This document shows positions 21,990-30,926 of a stretch of 64,000 bases of DNA, in pieces. Source of the stretch: Bacteroides reticulotermitis JCM 10512 (GTDB lineage Bacteria > Bacteroidota > Bacteroidia > Bacteroidales > Bacteroidaceae); contig NZ_BAIV01000003.1 in NCBI RefSeq assembly GCF_000517545.1, positions 1 to 64,000 of the forward strand. Reading direction: 5' to 3'. A program made the translations under genes and the position numbers. Each line of letters starts with the position of its first letter. Positions within the stretch are counted from its first letter, which is position 1. The notes under the pieces were generated by a model that worked only from the letters and a program-made list of their open reading frames with translations, had not been told where the DNA came from and searched no databases.

Positions 21990-24290
21990 ATGAAAAAATA
22001 TTTGTTATATACTCTAGCGATACTGTCAGCCTTCTCATTTAGCTCATGTAGCGATGATGATGGATCATCATCGACGACAAACCGAGAGTGGATGACTATG
22101 TTTATCTGTGATAATAATCGTGGTAAAGGAGATGATTATCCTTACAATAGTGGCATAGAGGGAGTCAATGGAAATGACATTCATCTCTATTGGTACGGTG
22201 TGAATGACTGTGCCGGTTTTCAAATTCGTCAAGCACTCCAACCCAATGTATCAGGAGGAGCGGACGCTTGGGGTTCATCGGCCGATAACGGACTGTTGTT
22301 GTTGGATACTATCGTTGGTCCGGATGTACTCGACTTGGTCATTAAAAACCAGCAGTACTCTACCGATTTCCGTTTTGCTATCCGCGTGCTTTCTAAAAAG
22401 GATGATAACAAAACTGATTTTTCGCATGCCTCTAAATGGTATGGGCACGGAGACGGTAGACAATGGGCGGAGTATCTCGGCATTACGACTTCCGACCGTT
22501 ACGCTACTCCATTCTGTGTATATGTAGATGCTTCTAAGACTACAGAAACTACTATGCGTGTAATGTTGAATCGTAAGTTTAGTACTGTTAGCGAAGGTGT
22601 CTCTGCTGACGACCAACTTGTATATCGTGAAAGATTTGAGATGGATGGTGAGAACTTCGTTTATCAATGGTTGGAAGTTGAAGCTTCTCCTAGCAATCCT
22701 AGCTCTACTGTAGGCGAGAAATGGAAAAAATACAAATTGTCCGAAGAAGACTTTGAAAGAGGGTATGTTGAGATTGACGGTCTTCAAAAGAACTCGGTTT
22801 ACGTAATTAACGTGCGTAACGAGAATGTGAAGGTTAAATGGGATGCCTATTATAATACTTACTCTTCCCGTTCGGATGGTGAGCCGGGTGCACCGATTGA
22901 GGTAACTCATAAGGTTACTGCTCCGGAGCGCGATTACTTTGATACACAAGAAGCTTATGATGCTGCAATGGTGGAATACGAAGTTGCTTTGAAATACGAT
23001 GCAATGCGTATTGATTTCATGTTGACTGACTTTATTTCTGATGTAGACCTTGCTGAAGGACAGGAATACTTGTTGGAGGGTGGAAAAACCTACTGCATCT
23101 TTAATAACCTGACTACTTGTAAGGGCTTTGTTCTTCGCACAAAACCCGAAGATGTGGCTGCCGGCAAGCGTGCTAAAGTATTGCTTGGTGGTATGTATAC
23201 AAAAGGTACCGATGTCGTTTCCGCGAATCTTGTATTCGGTCGTCAGCCGCAAGCCGGTGAAGGCGGTGAAGTCTACATGAAGATGCTTGAATTCCATGAT
23301 ATAGACTTCGACTGTCCGTTGGCTCGTAATTATGGTGACGTAGAAGCAGGTCTAGGTGGGGCCACAGGTAATTACTTCATCAATATGTACTCGAATGGCA
23401 TGGCGGTGCATTTGGAAGATTTGGTAATCAAAAATTGTACTTTCAAACGCATGGTTCGTGGTTTCATTCGTGAACAAGGTGTGAATTACAAAATTTGGGA
23501 TAACGTATTGATTGAAGATAATCAATTCTTTGACTGTGGTTACCATACCAATGGTGCCGGAGGCTATAACTGGGTAGCCGGTTCGGGTAATAATGCAAAC
23601 TCTAATCTTTACAAGAACTTTGTAGTTCGCAATAATACGTTCTTCGACTGTCCGTTTCCATCGTTCTTTAACGAAACCCAAACTAAGTTCGAATGGAAAG
23701 CTGGCGCGTGGAATATTACATTCGAAAATAATACGCTGGTTAACTGGAATACACGTGCTGCCGGAAATGTCTTCAACATGCGCAGGCTTCCTGATGGTAG
23801 TGTGTTTAATGTGAAGAACAACTTGATTATATTAACAAAAAAAGATGGTGATCCTCGTGATATGGTAATGGGTGGAGCTGATATACGTAACACAGCGACC
23901 ATGGACGATGGTATAGCAGGGCATGTGACTTTGAATTTTGGAAACAACTATTCAACTAACACATTCTTGACCAATGGACAAATATTCAGCACAAATGCTT
24001 GGAACTCTACTAAGAACAACTTTGGCACTTTGGTGAGCAATCAATCTGCAACACTGAATGGATCTTTAGATGTGCTTGCAGATGATATCTCACCAACCGA
24101 ATTGATGGTGAGTCCTAATCCTCCGCATGTAGCAAGTGGCAAGGCAGCTGGACAGTTTATGCATCGTGCAGACGCGTTAGATGGTACAGGTGGATCAGAT
24201 GGAGCTAACCTTTACTACAACAAAACAGACAAGGTGTTTAATTCAGCGATTTACAAAAATAATGTTGGTGATCCGCGCTGGAGAAAATGA
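21990..24290 (+). CDS. Surface lipoprotein with beta-helix C-terminus (DUF5123 type)
   Basis: ATG 21990 is chosen because it opens a lipoprotein signal (FSFSSC, Cys20); a longer frame from 21831 overlaps susD and lacks any signal. 766 residues. The N-terminal 350 residues are beta-sandwich-like with fibronectin-III-like units. The C-terminal part has beta-helix rungs (LEDLVIKNCTFKRMVRGFIR, FVVRNNTFFDCPF) and ends NVGDPRWRK. Same architecture and position (third gene after SusC and SusD) as the 7596 protein, but longer. Probable surface pectin-binding protein; this is inference from context and fold, since no catalytic residues are evident. Confidence 0.75.
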   Translation: MKKYLLYTLAILSAFSFSSCSDDDGSSSTTNREWMTMFICDNNRGKGDDYPYNSGIEGVNGNDIHLYWYGVNDCAGFQIRQALQPNVSGGADAWGSSADNGLLLLDTIVGPDVLDLVIKNQQYSTDFRFAIRVLSKKDDNKTDFSHASKWYGHGDGRQWAEYLGITTSDRYATPFCVYVDASKTTETTMRVMLNRKFSTVSEGVSADDQLVYRERFEMDGENFVYQWLEVEASPSNPSSTVGEKWKKYKLSEEDFERGYVEIDGLQKNSVYVINVRNENVKVKWDAYYNTYSSRSDGEPGAPIEVTHKVTAPERDYFDTQEAYDAAMVEYEVALKYDAMRIDFMLTDFISDVDLAEGQEYLLEGGKTYCIFNNLTTCKGFVLRTKPEDVAAGKRAKVLLGGMYTKGTDVVSANLVFGRQPQAGEGGEVYMKMLEFHDIDFDCPLARNYGDVEAGLGGATGNYFINMYSNGMAVHLEDLVIKNCTFKRMVRGFIREQGVNYKIWDNVLIEDNQFFDCGYHTNGAGGYNWVAGSGNNANSNLYKNFVVRNNTFFDCPFPSFFNETQTKFEWKAGAWNITFENNTLVNWNTRAAGNVFNMRRLPDGSVFNVKNNLIILTKKDGDPRDMVMGGADIRNTATMDDGIAGHVTLNFGNNYSTNTFLTNGQIFSTNAWNSTKNNFGTLVSNQSATLNGSLDVLADDISPTELMVSPNPPHVASGKAAGQFMHRADALDGTGGSDGANLYYNKTDKVFNSAIYKNNVGDPRWRK

Positions 24291-24355
24291 TGTAGCGGTA
24301 AGTACGCAATAACATTTAAACACAATTAGTGTTTCTCGACTTATTGTTCTGATTG

Positions 24356-24412
24356 TTAGGGTATAAGCTCAAAGGACTTGCATTCATCATGTGAGCCGGG
24401 CTTATACCCTAA
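24356..24412 (+). terminator. Intercistronic hairpin before the PL1 gene
   Basis: Perfect 13-bp stem TTAGGGTATAAGC with GCTTATACCCTAA around a 31-base loop, within the 295-base gap between the beta-helix gene and the PL1 gene. No T-run follows, so an RNA-stability or attenuation role is more likely than strong termination. The rest of the gap (24413-24585) shows no other feature I can support. Confidence 0.55.
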
Positions 24413-24585
24413 TTGAAAGAAGGAAGTTTGTTCTTGAAAATTCTCACAGAACTTACTGACTATTGAATAAAATCCCGTAGTTTTATCAAAGCAAACGACA
24501 AGGAGATAATGAGTTGGGTTATTGATGCTGTAAAACCCTATCGTTTTTGGTTTATATAAAAACAATCATATGGAAATATTATCTT

Positions 24586-26133
24586 ATGTATAGAATAAAT
24601 GTACTGTTTAGTATCCTCTTTTTGTTTCAGTTGACAGGAGGATTGAAGGTGAATGCTGCGTCAACTGTGGAATCTTCGGTAGAGACACGAACTATCGCTT
24701 TTCCCGGGGCCGAGGGCTTTGGTCGTTATGCGACCGGTGGACGTGGGGGAAAAGTGTACCATGTTACGACGCTTCAAGACGGTAACCACGAAGGTACATT
24801 CCGTTATGCAGTTGAGCAAGTGGGACCTCGTACCATCGTTTTTGATGTTGCGGGTACAATTTTTCTGGACAGCAAGTTGCAGATCGCCAATGGAGACCTG
24901 ACAATTGCCGGTCAGACAGCCCCCGGACAGGGTATTTGTATAGCCCGTTATCCGGTAACTGTGCGTGGTGAGAATATCATCATTCGTTACTTGCGTTTCC
25001 GGGTTGGAAACGAATCGGGCGGTGAACCCGATGGACTGGGTGGCTCGGATAGCAAAAATCTGATGATCGACCATTGTACAATTAGTTGGTCGGTAGATGA
25101 ATGTTGTTCGATCTATGGTAACGAGAACACCACTGTGCAGTGGTGTTTGGTGTCTGAAAGCCTTCGTACGGCCGGTCATGGAAAAGGTACGCACGGCTAT
25201 GGTGCTATTTGGGGAGGAGTCAAAGCCTCTTTCCATCATAATCTGTTGGCGCATCATGACAGTCGCGCTCCCCGTTTGGGGCCTCACGCTACTACGCAGG
25301 ATCGTGAGTATATGGATATGCGTAATAATGTGATCTACAACTGGGCGGGCAACGGTTGTTACGGTGCTGAGGCTATGAAAGTGAATATCGTTAATAACTA
25401 TTACAAACCCGGGCCAGCCACTCCGAAAGGGCGACCAATTAGTTACCGCATTGCTTCGATTGGCATACGTACCACCAAGTATTGCAATCGTCCAGACGGC
25501 ACTGTCAACCGTTGGAAACCGATGGAGCACGTTTGGGGAAGATTCTATGTGGATGGAAATGTGATAGTCGGTCATCCCGAGGTGACCAAGGACAATTGGA
25601 CGAAAGGGATCTACGAACAGATAAACAATGAGAGTTGCGACAATCTATTTACCGATCAGGTGAAGAAAGAGATTCGGCTGACCTCTCCTTTGGAAACAGA
25701 TGTGGTTACAACGCATACAGCCGAACAGGCGTATGAGCAAGTGTTAGCGTATGCCGGTTGCAGCAAACAGCGTGATATCATCGACGAACGCATTGTCAAA
25801 GAAACCCGAAACGGAACAGCCACTTATATAGGTAGTGTGACGCCCAACGCGAAGAATGCGCCCGGGCTGATCGATTCGCCGAACGATGTTAAGCCTGCCG
25901 GAGCATCCAGCGCATGGCCAGAGCTAAGCGATGGAGGAGTGAAAGCCGCTGATTTGTTAGACTCGGATGGCGATGGTATACCGGATGTTTGGGAGATAGC
26001 TCACAAACTCAATCCAAAGGATGCAGCGGATGGTAACGCGTTTAGCCTGAGCAAAGACGGATTTACCAACCTCGAAGTCTATTTGAATAGCCTGGTTGAA
26101 GAGATAACGAAGAAGCAGAATCGACCGGCATAA
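24586..26133 (+). CDS. Pectate lyase, PL1 family, secreted (intact)
   Basis: 515 residues from ATG 24586, which begins a signal peptide MYRINVLFSILFLF; an upstream in-frame ATG at 24547 would bury it. The beta-helix starts IAFPGAEGFGRYATGGRGG. PL1 motifs: MIDHCTISWSVDECCSIYG, GKGTHGYGAIWGG, SRAPRLGPHAT. Calcium loop [12 protein letters not shown] near the end, then [12 protein letters not shown]. It is very close to the lyase domain of the BACON-PL1 protein at 40239, including the SAWPEL segment before the calcium loop. No lipobox, so periplasmic or secreted. The CE8 gene starts 12 bases downstream. Confidence 0.94.
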   Translation: MYRINVLFSILFLFQLTGGLKVNAASTVESSVETRTIAFPGAEGFGRYATGGRGGKVYHVTTLQDGNHEGTFRYAVEQVGPRTIVFDVAGTIFLDSKLQIANGDLTIAGQTAPGQGICIARYPVTVRGENIIIRYLRFRVGNESGGEPDGLGGSDSKNLMIDHCTISWSVDECCSIYGNENTTVQWCLVSESLRTAGHGKGTHGYGAIWGGVKASFHHNLLAHHDSRAPRLGPHATTQDREYMDMRNNVIYNWAGNGCYGAEAMKVNIVNNYYKPGPATPKGRPISYRIASIGIRTTKYCNRPDGTVNRWKPMEHVWGRFYVDGNVIVGHPEVTKDNWTKGIYEQINNESCDNLFTDQVKKEIRLTSPLETDVVTTHTAEQAYEQVLAYAGCSKQRDIIDERIVKETRNGTATYIGSVTPNAKNAPGLIDSPNDVKPAGASSAWPELSDGGVKAADLLDSDGDGIPDVWEIAHKLNPKDAADGNAFSLSKDGFTNLEVYLNSLVEEITKKQNRPA

Positions 26134-26144
26134 ATATCAATCGA

Positions 26145-27452
26145 ATGAAGCGTTTATTCTTACTTACATTTTATCTGAGCATCTTCTCTTGGGGATATGC
26201 TCAGAATAATTCCTCACCGTTTCACTGTATTGTGGCTGCGGATGGTAGCGGGAACTACTCAACTGTGCAAGAGGCAATCAACGCAGCCCCGGAGAGGCGT
26301 AAAGAACCTTGGCTTATCTTTGTGAAAAACGGTTCGTATCGGGAACAAGTGATTATCCCTCAAACAAAACCGTATATCCATCTGATTGGACAGGACAAAG
26401 AGAAGACCCTTATTCACCATCGGTTGAATGTAGGCGGAAAGCCGAATGAGAAAACTCCTTCGGATAAATTGGGTTATTGGGATTGGTCTGTTCACAACCC
26501 ACAATCCGAAGTATCCGGATTCGATGGGACAGTCGTTAAAGTAAACGGTGCTCATTTTTATACGGAGAACATCTCTTATGTGAACGATTGGGGCGTAGAG
26601 AGCCAGGCCGGTCCACAGGCATTGGCGATGAGTAGTCAGGCTGATTGTGCAGCGTTCAGTAATTGTATCTTTCGCTCTTTCCAAGACACATGGCGGACTC
26701 CGGGACAAGATACATATCGGCATTATGTGAAGGACTGTTGGATTGAAGGAGCTGTCGATTACTTTTATGGTGGTGGTACTGTATTAGTCGAAGAGAGTAC
26801 ATTCTATAATGTACGTAGCGGATCGGTTATTGTCGCCCCTAATCATAAAGCGGCAAAGTATGGCTATGTCTTTCGCAATTGTGTGGTCGATGGTAATCAG
26901 GCGGCAGCCGATGGTAAGCAGAAATTGGGACGACCTTGGCATAACTCTCCGCGAACGGTCTATATCCATACTACCATGCGCATACCCATTGCAGCCGAAG
27001 GATGGACAAACATGGGTGCAATTCCTGCCTTGTTCGCAGAATACGACAGTCGAGATGCCAACGGAAAGGCATTAGACTTGAGTCAGCGGAAAACATACTA
27101 TGAAGGACGTGGAGAAAATCCGCCTACGGGTTCTTGTCGCGCCACGATCTCCAAAGAAGAAGCTGATACGTATGTATACGAACAGATGATTCCCGGAGAA
27201 GATGGATGGAACCCTCGCGAGATGATGAAGAAGCTTGCCGCTCCTCTGCAACTCAAGATTATAGGTGACACGCTTCGTTGGCAATCGGTTCCTTCCGCTA
27301 TTGGCTATATCGTATCTGTCAACGACACTGTGTTCGCAATAACCAACCAAATAGAAATTCAATTATCCAACCGATTGAAAGATGAAGTAACTGTATGCGC
27401 TGTCAACCGATATGGCTCTTTAGGTCATACCACAAGCTTGTCGCATAATTAG
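26145..27452 (+). CDS. Pectin methylesterase, CE8 family (intact)
   Basis: 435 residues with a cleavable signal peptide (SWGYAQNN). It hydrolyses methyl esters of homogalacturonan. Motifs: GSGNYSTVQEAINAAPERR at the N-terminus, RSFQDTWR (acid/base Asp), GAVDYFYGGG (nucleophile Asp), KLGRPWHNS (substrate Arg). The C-terminal 90 residues look like a fibronectin-III-like module (LQLKIIGDTLRWQSVPS). Unlike the CE8 at 9539 it lacks a lipobox and an Ig-like N-terminal domain, so the two esterases probably act in different compartments. Last gene of the second operon. Confidence 0.95.
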   Translation: MKRLFLLTFYLSIFSWGYAQNNSSPFHCIVAADGSGNYSTVQEAINAAPERRKEPWLIFVKNGSYREQVIIPQTKPYIHLIGQDKEKTLIHHRLNVGGKPNEKTPSDKLGYWDWSVHNPQSEVSGFDGTVVKVNGAHFYTENISYVNDWGVESQAGPQALAMSSQADCAAFSNCIFRSFQDTWRTPGQDTYRHYVKDCWIEGAVDYFYGGGTVLVEESTFYNVRSGSVIVAPNHKAAKYGYVFRNCVVDGNQAAADGKQKLGRPWHNSPRTVYIHTTMRIPIAAEGWTNMGAIPALFAEYDSRDANGKALDLSQRKTYYEGRGENPPTGSCRATISKEEADTYVYEQMIPGEDGWNPREMMKKLAAPLQLKIIGDTLRWQSVPSAIGYIVSVNDTVFAITNQIEIQLSNRLKDEVTVCAVNRYGSLGHTTSLSHN

Positions 27453-27659
27453 GAGGCTGTTGTAACTCCAATGTCGTATTCTTTTTTTCTTAAAAGTTTT
27501 TTTCAAAAATCCTCTGTCACCGGTCAGCCATAGTCAACTTATCTTGGCGGTAAGCAAGAACTGAGACAAGTAAAGAAACTCTTCTTGAAAAGCAGTTTTG
27601 GATAATACCTTCTTAGGTTTTGCATGGCTTTTTTTCCTAAAAACAAGTAGTATATTAGG

Positions 27660-27801
27660 CTGTGCCATGCTGGTGTCACAACTGTGCCATGCCGGTGTCA
27701 CAACTGTGCCAAGGCGGTGGCACAGTCGTGCCAACTATAAAGAACAGTTGTGGCACTGGAGAAAACTGTCGTGCCAACCGCTAAGAACAGTTGTGACACT
27801 A
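27660..27801. repeat. Cluster of palindromic GTGCCA/TGGCAC repeats
   Basis: Three consecutive 22-bp units (27661-27682, 27683-27704, 27705-27726) of the type TGTGCCATGCYGGTGTCACA are followed by two 30-bp units (27727-27756, 27770-27799) that share 25 of 30 bases and begin CGTGCCAAC and end GTTGTGRCAC. Each unit is itself an imperfect palindrome with GTGCCA/TGGCAC-like arms. It resembles REP/BIME-like intergenic DNA and is translated only by a spurious 66-codon minus frame. The flanking 27453-27659 shows nothing I can support. Confidence 0.75.
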
Positions 27802-27980
27802 AGGTACATTCGGGGGGCAATGGGTTGTTATGCCTTCAAGCTATTGGCACCTTTTCAATTTGCCTTGCATCTAAATTAAAGAAGAACCTTGTTTTTACTA
27901 ATTTACTTTCACTTGTCCCGTAGGTCGCCTCATAGATTGTATACTAGCAAGTCAAATGCTGAAATGAAGCCCGATCTAAT

Positions 27981-28182
27981 GTGAAATACAGCTAAACAGA
28001 ATGAGAGATCCCTCAAAAATGATGAGAGATACGCAAAAAGGGGTGAAAATGCGGGAAAATGATGAGAGATACCACTCTTAGAAAGTATCTCTCATTCTGT
28101 AATATATTGAATAATCAACAGTTCTGTGAAAATGATGAGAGCATGAGAGATGAAATATTTTTTCTTGTATGTAGGGGGAAGG
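27981..28182. repeat. ATGAGAGAT-rich intergenic element, copy 1
   Basis: About 200 bases that match 51742-51942 almost throughout, with a few small indels. It contains five forward ATGAGAGAT-like words and one inverted word. ATGAGAGATAC (28051-28062 area) and GTATCTCTCAT (28085-28095) can pair as an 11-bp stem. It ends with a T-run and AGGGGGAAGG. No protein frame. It lies in a convergent gap downstream of GH95, as copy 2 lies downstream of GH3. Confidence 0.8.
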
Positions 28183-28311
28183 CTGATTTCAAATGCATGA
28201 TCGAATCATCCGAATACCCTAGGGAGTTATCTCTTTGAGCAAACAGGCTTGCACCTAAATGGATGAGACACCCGAAGAACCCTTAGAGAAACAGTGCGTT
28301 TTGTAATAAGC

Positions 28312-28340
28312 GAGGCTCTGTGCCATGAGCACAGAGCCTC
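28312..28340 (-). terminator. Terminator-like hairpin downstream of GH95
   Basis: Perfect 12-bp stem GAGGCTCTGTGC with GCACAGAGCCTC and a 5-base loop. It lies about 50 bases past the GH95 stop on the minus strand and may also end rightward transcription (TTCTTT follows on the plus strand). Confidence 0.7.
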
Positions 28341-28390
28341 TTCTTTCCCTTGTTGGCGATAGTATAACTATCAGATTCTTATCTAGTGTG

Positions 28391-30868
28391 TTATAAGCCG
28401 TTCAGCGAGTAGCTTTCTCCTGCTTTAGTTTCGATGTCGTAAACATAAGAAGCCGGTTGTACGGTTGAGTTCATCGGGGCTTCGGGTGCAATAAGCGGTT
28501 TACGTATCTCCTGCATCTTTAATAAAGGATTGGAGCAAGGAGTATTTGCCTGAATCGGTGACAGTTTCTGACCGTTAAGCGACAATGGTACAGCAGAGCG
28601 AACACGCATTACGCCTCCAAGAGATGAACTGATGCGTATATGCTTGATTTTATTGCTATCCCATTTCATCTCTTCGATGGAGAATCCACCCCGGCAACGA
28701 ATACCTTTCAGAGTTCCTTCTTTCCATACATCCGGTAGAGCGGGCAATAGATGAATCTCACCTGCATGACTTTGCACAAACATTTCGGCAATACCGGCTG
28801 TGCAGCCAAAGTTCCCGTCTATCTGGAAAGGAGGGTGCGCATCGAACAGGTTCGGATACGTACCACCGTTCTGACCTTTCTCCTCAATAACCGGATTCAG
28901 CTGATCGGTAATCAATTTATAGGCATGGTTACCGTCTAACAGGCGCGCCCACAAACAAACTTTCCATCCCATTGACCAACCGGTTGACGGATCACCTCTT
29001 CCAATCAGAGATGTTTTAGCTGCCTCATGCAGTATAGGTGAAGAATAGAGGTTAATTTGACGACCGGGATAAAGTCCCCAAAGATGAGAAACGTGGCGGT
29101 GGTGATCTTTCGGGTTGTCCCAGTCCTCCATCCACTCTTGCAGTTGTCCCCAACGCCCTACCTGCATAGGAGCCAGATGCTCGGCTACAACTTGTAGGCT
29201 ATCAGTGAATGCTTTCGACTCGTTCATGACTGCGGCAGCTTCCAACGTATTGCGGAACAGGTCGGACACCATTTGATTATCCATCGTAGTTCCCGCTACA
29301 ATAACAAATGAGCGTGTGCCGTTTACATTCGGACTATTCTCCGGCGAATAAGATGGAGCAACCACCAACCAATTGTTCTTAGGTTCCCGTACTAGGAAAT
29401 CCAGATAAAACTCACAGGCACTTCGCATGAGCGGATAAACCTCTGCCAGATACTTTTGGTCGCCCGAAAATAGATAGCGATCCCAAAGGTGTTGGCAGAA
29501 CCACGCGTTGCAGGTTGGCCATACGCCATATTTCGGCCCGTCAACGGCTCCGGTACTTCTCCAAATATCTGTGTTATGGTGCAACGTCCAACCCCGGCAA
29601 CCGTACATCGCCGCACTTTGACGTCCCTGTTCGGCAACTTCTTTGACGAGTTGCAGGAAAGGTTCGTGCATCTCTGCCAGATTGGTTGTTTCGGCGGGCC
29701 AATAGTTCATTTCGACATTGATGTCCGTGGTATATTTGCCGTCCCAAGGAGCACGTAGCTGATAATTCCAGATACCTTGCAGGTTGGCTGCCTGTCCACC
29801 GGGTTGCGAGCTGCAGATCAGCAAGTAACGACCGAACTGAAAATACAAGGCCGCAAGCTGCGGGTCGAATGCCGTTTTAAACTCTTTGATCCGGACATCC
29901 GTAGGTTTCTGAATCTGTTCGTTGCTTCCTAAGTCCAGAGATACCCGGTTAAACCATTGTTTATAGCTTGCAGTATGCAGAGCTTTGGCTTTCTCGTAGT
30001 TCTTCCCGGCATTTTTCAGGTACGTTTGTGCAGCCTTTTGCGAGTTGCCGGAGATATCTTTGTAATTGACGAAGTTTGTGCCGATGGAAACATACAGCGT
30101 AACGCTATTGGCTTTCGATACGCGGAGGATTGAATCGGATACCGCTTCCATTTTGCCACCATTGAGTTCTACACGAGTCAGTGCTGTAAACCGAACCTTT
30201 CCTTCAATACCTTCGTGGTCGTTCGCTTTTCCGTCTAATTGCAGTTCTTTCCGGGGAGAGATGCTGTACGTAATATGCTCTTTATAAGGAGTCGAGTACT
30301 TGGTAGTGAAAGATAGGCTTCCTTTCTTAGACGCAGTCAATCGGATGACGAGCAGCTGATCGGGGAATGAAGTGAACGACTCGCGGGTGTAATTAACCCC
30401 GCCACTGCTAAAGCGTGTTGTAGAGGTAGCATGTTCGATGTCCAGTTCCCGGTAATAGTCAGTAACCTCTCCGATGTTTTCAAAATCCAGATGCAACGAA
30501 CCCACCGTTTGGTAGGGCATACCGTTGGCTCTGGGTGAACAGATTGCTGGTCCGCAAAGCTCTTGTGCTTCGCTGTTTTTCCCTTCAAAAATTAATTGGC
30601 GGATTTGCGATAAAGCTTCTTTCGCTTTGGGATTGGTGTTGTTGTACGGCGATCCGCCCCATACCGTTTCTTCGTTCAATTGGAATTCCTCGTGTTGAGG
30701 ATCTCCGAATACCATTGCTCCCAGACGTCCGTTGCCCAACGGCAAGGCTTCTACCCATCTGGATGCCGGCTTGTCATACCATAGTTTCCATGTAGTTTTC
30801 TCTTGTGCAAATAAGCTTCCTGCCATCAGTAGAGCCAAAAAGCAAAATTTAATTCTTTGTCTTATCAT
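28391..30868 (-). CDS. GH95 family alpha-L-fucosidase/galactosidase, periplasmic
   Basis: 825 residues, complete, signal peptide MAGSLFAQEK. The N-terminal region matches GH95: WYDKPASRWVEALPLGNGRL, GAMVFGDPQHEEFQLNEETV and WGGSPYNNTNPKA. The (alpha/alpha)6 barrel has QPGGQAANLQGIWNYQLRAP, WDGKYTTDINVEMNYWPAET, and TGWSMGWKVCLWARLLDGNHA; FDAHPPFQIDGNFGCTAGIA closes the active site. GH95 enzymes remove alpha-1,2-linked L-fucose or L-galactose from plant side chains; which substrate applies here cannot be told. It lies 58 bases downstream of the HTCS on the same strand but has its own promoter-like sequence shared with GH3. Confidence 0.93.
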   Translation of the reverse strand: MIRQRIKFCFLALLMAGSLFAQEKTTWKLWYDKPASRWVEALPLGNGRLGAMVFGDPQHEEFQLNEETVWGGSPYNNTNPKAKEALSQIRQLIFEGKNSEAQELCGPAICSPRANGMPYQTVGSLHLDFENIGEVTDYYRELDIEHATSTTRFSSGGVNYTRESFTSFPDQLLVIRLTASKKGSLSFTTKYSTPYKEHITYSISPRKELQLDGKANDHEGIEGKVRFTALTRVELNGGKMEAVSDSILRVSKANSVTLYVSIGTNFVNYKDISGNSQKAAQTYLKNAGKNYEKAKALHTASYKQWFNRVSLDLGSNEQIQKPTDVRIKEFKTAFDPQLAALYFQFGRYLLICSSQPGGQAANLQGIWNYQLRAPWDGKYTTDINVEMNYWPAETTNLAEMHEPFLQLVKEVAEQGRQSAAMYGCRGWTLHHNTDIWRSTGAVDGPKYGVWPTCNAWFCQHLWDRYLFSGDQKYLAEVYPLMRSACEFYLDFLVREPKNNWLVVAPSYSPENSPNVNGTRSFVIVAGTTMDNQMVSDLFRNTLEAAAVMNESKAFTDSLQVVAEHLAPMQVGRWGQLQEWMEDWDNPKDHHRHVSHLWGLYPGRQINLYSSPILHEAAKTSLIGRGDPSTGWSMGWKVCLWARLLDGNHAYKLITDQLNPVIEEKGQNGGTYPNLFDAHPPFQIDGNFGCTAGIAEMFVQSHAGEIHLLPALPDVWKEGTLKGIRCRGGFSIEEMKWDSNKIKHIRISSSLGGVMRVRSAVPLSLNGQKLSPIQANTPCSNPLLKMQEIRKPLIAPEAPMNSTVQPASYVYDIETKAGESYSLNGL

Positions 30869-30880
30869 TTTTCAAAATTT

Positions 30881-30902
30881 TAGATTCCGCTGCAATGATA
30901 CG
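30881..30902 (-). promoter_or_regulatory. Promoter-like element before GH95, shared with GH3
   Basis: The minus-strand upstream sequence matches 54681-54701 before GH3 (TAGATT, then CTGCAATGATACG on the plus strand) with one base of length difference. On the minus strand it contains TATCATTG (30893-30900), one mismatch from the TAnnTTTG -7 box, 25 bases before the start codon. Confidence 0.5.
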
Positions 30903-30926
30903 CTATTTTCTTTGCTTCCATGTGGA

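Noticed and set aside
22275..23297. 340-codon frame antisense to the beta-helix gene at 21990
   Set aside because: The sense frame has a lipobox, family motifs and operon position; the antisense frame has none.
27534..27734. 66-aa minus-strand protein with WHSCDTS-type repeats
   Set aside because: It is only the translation of the palindromic repeat cluster; no signal, no homology and no start region.
27660..27801. CRISPR-like array
   Set aside because: The repeats are back-to-back without spacers of uniform length, are internally palindromic, and no cas genes are near.
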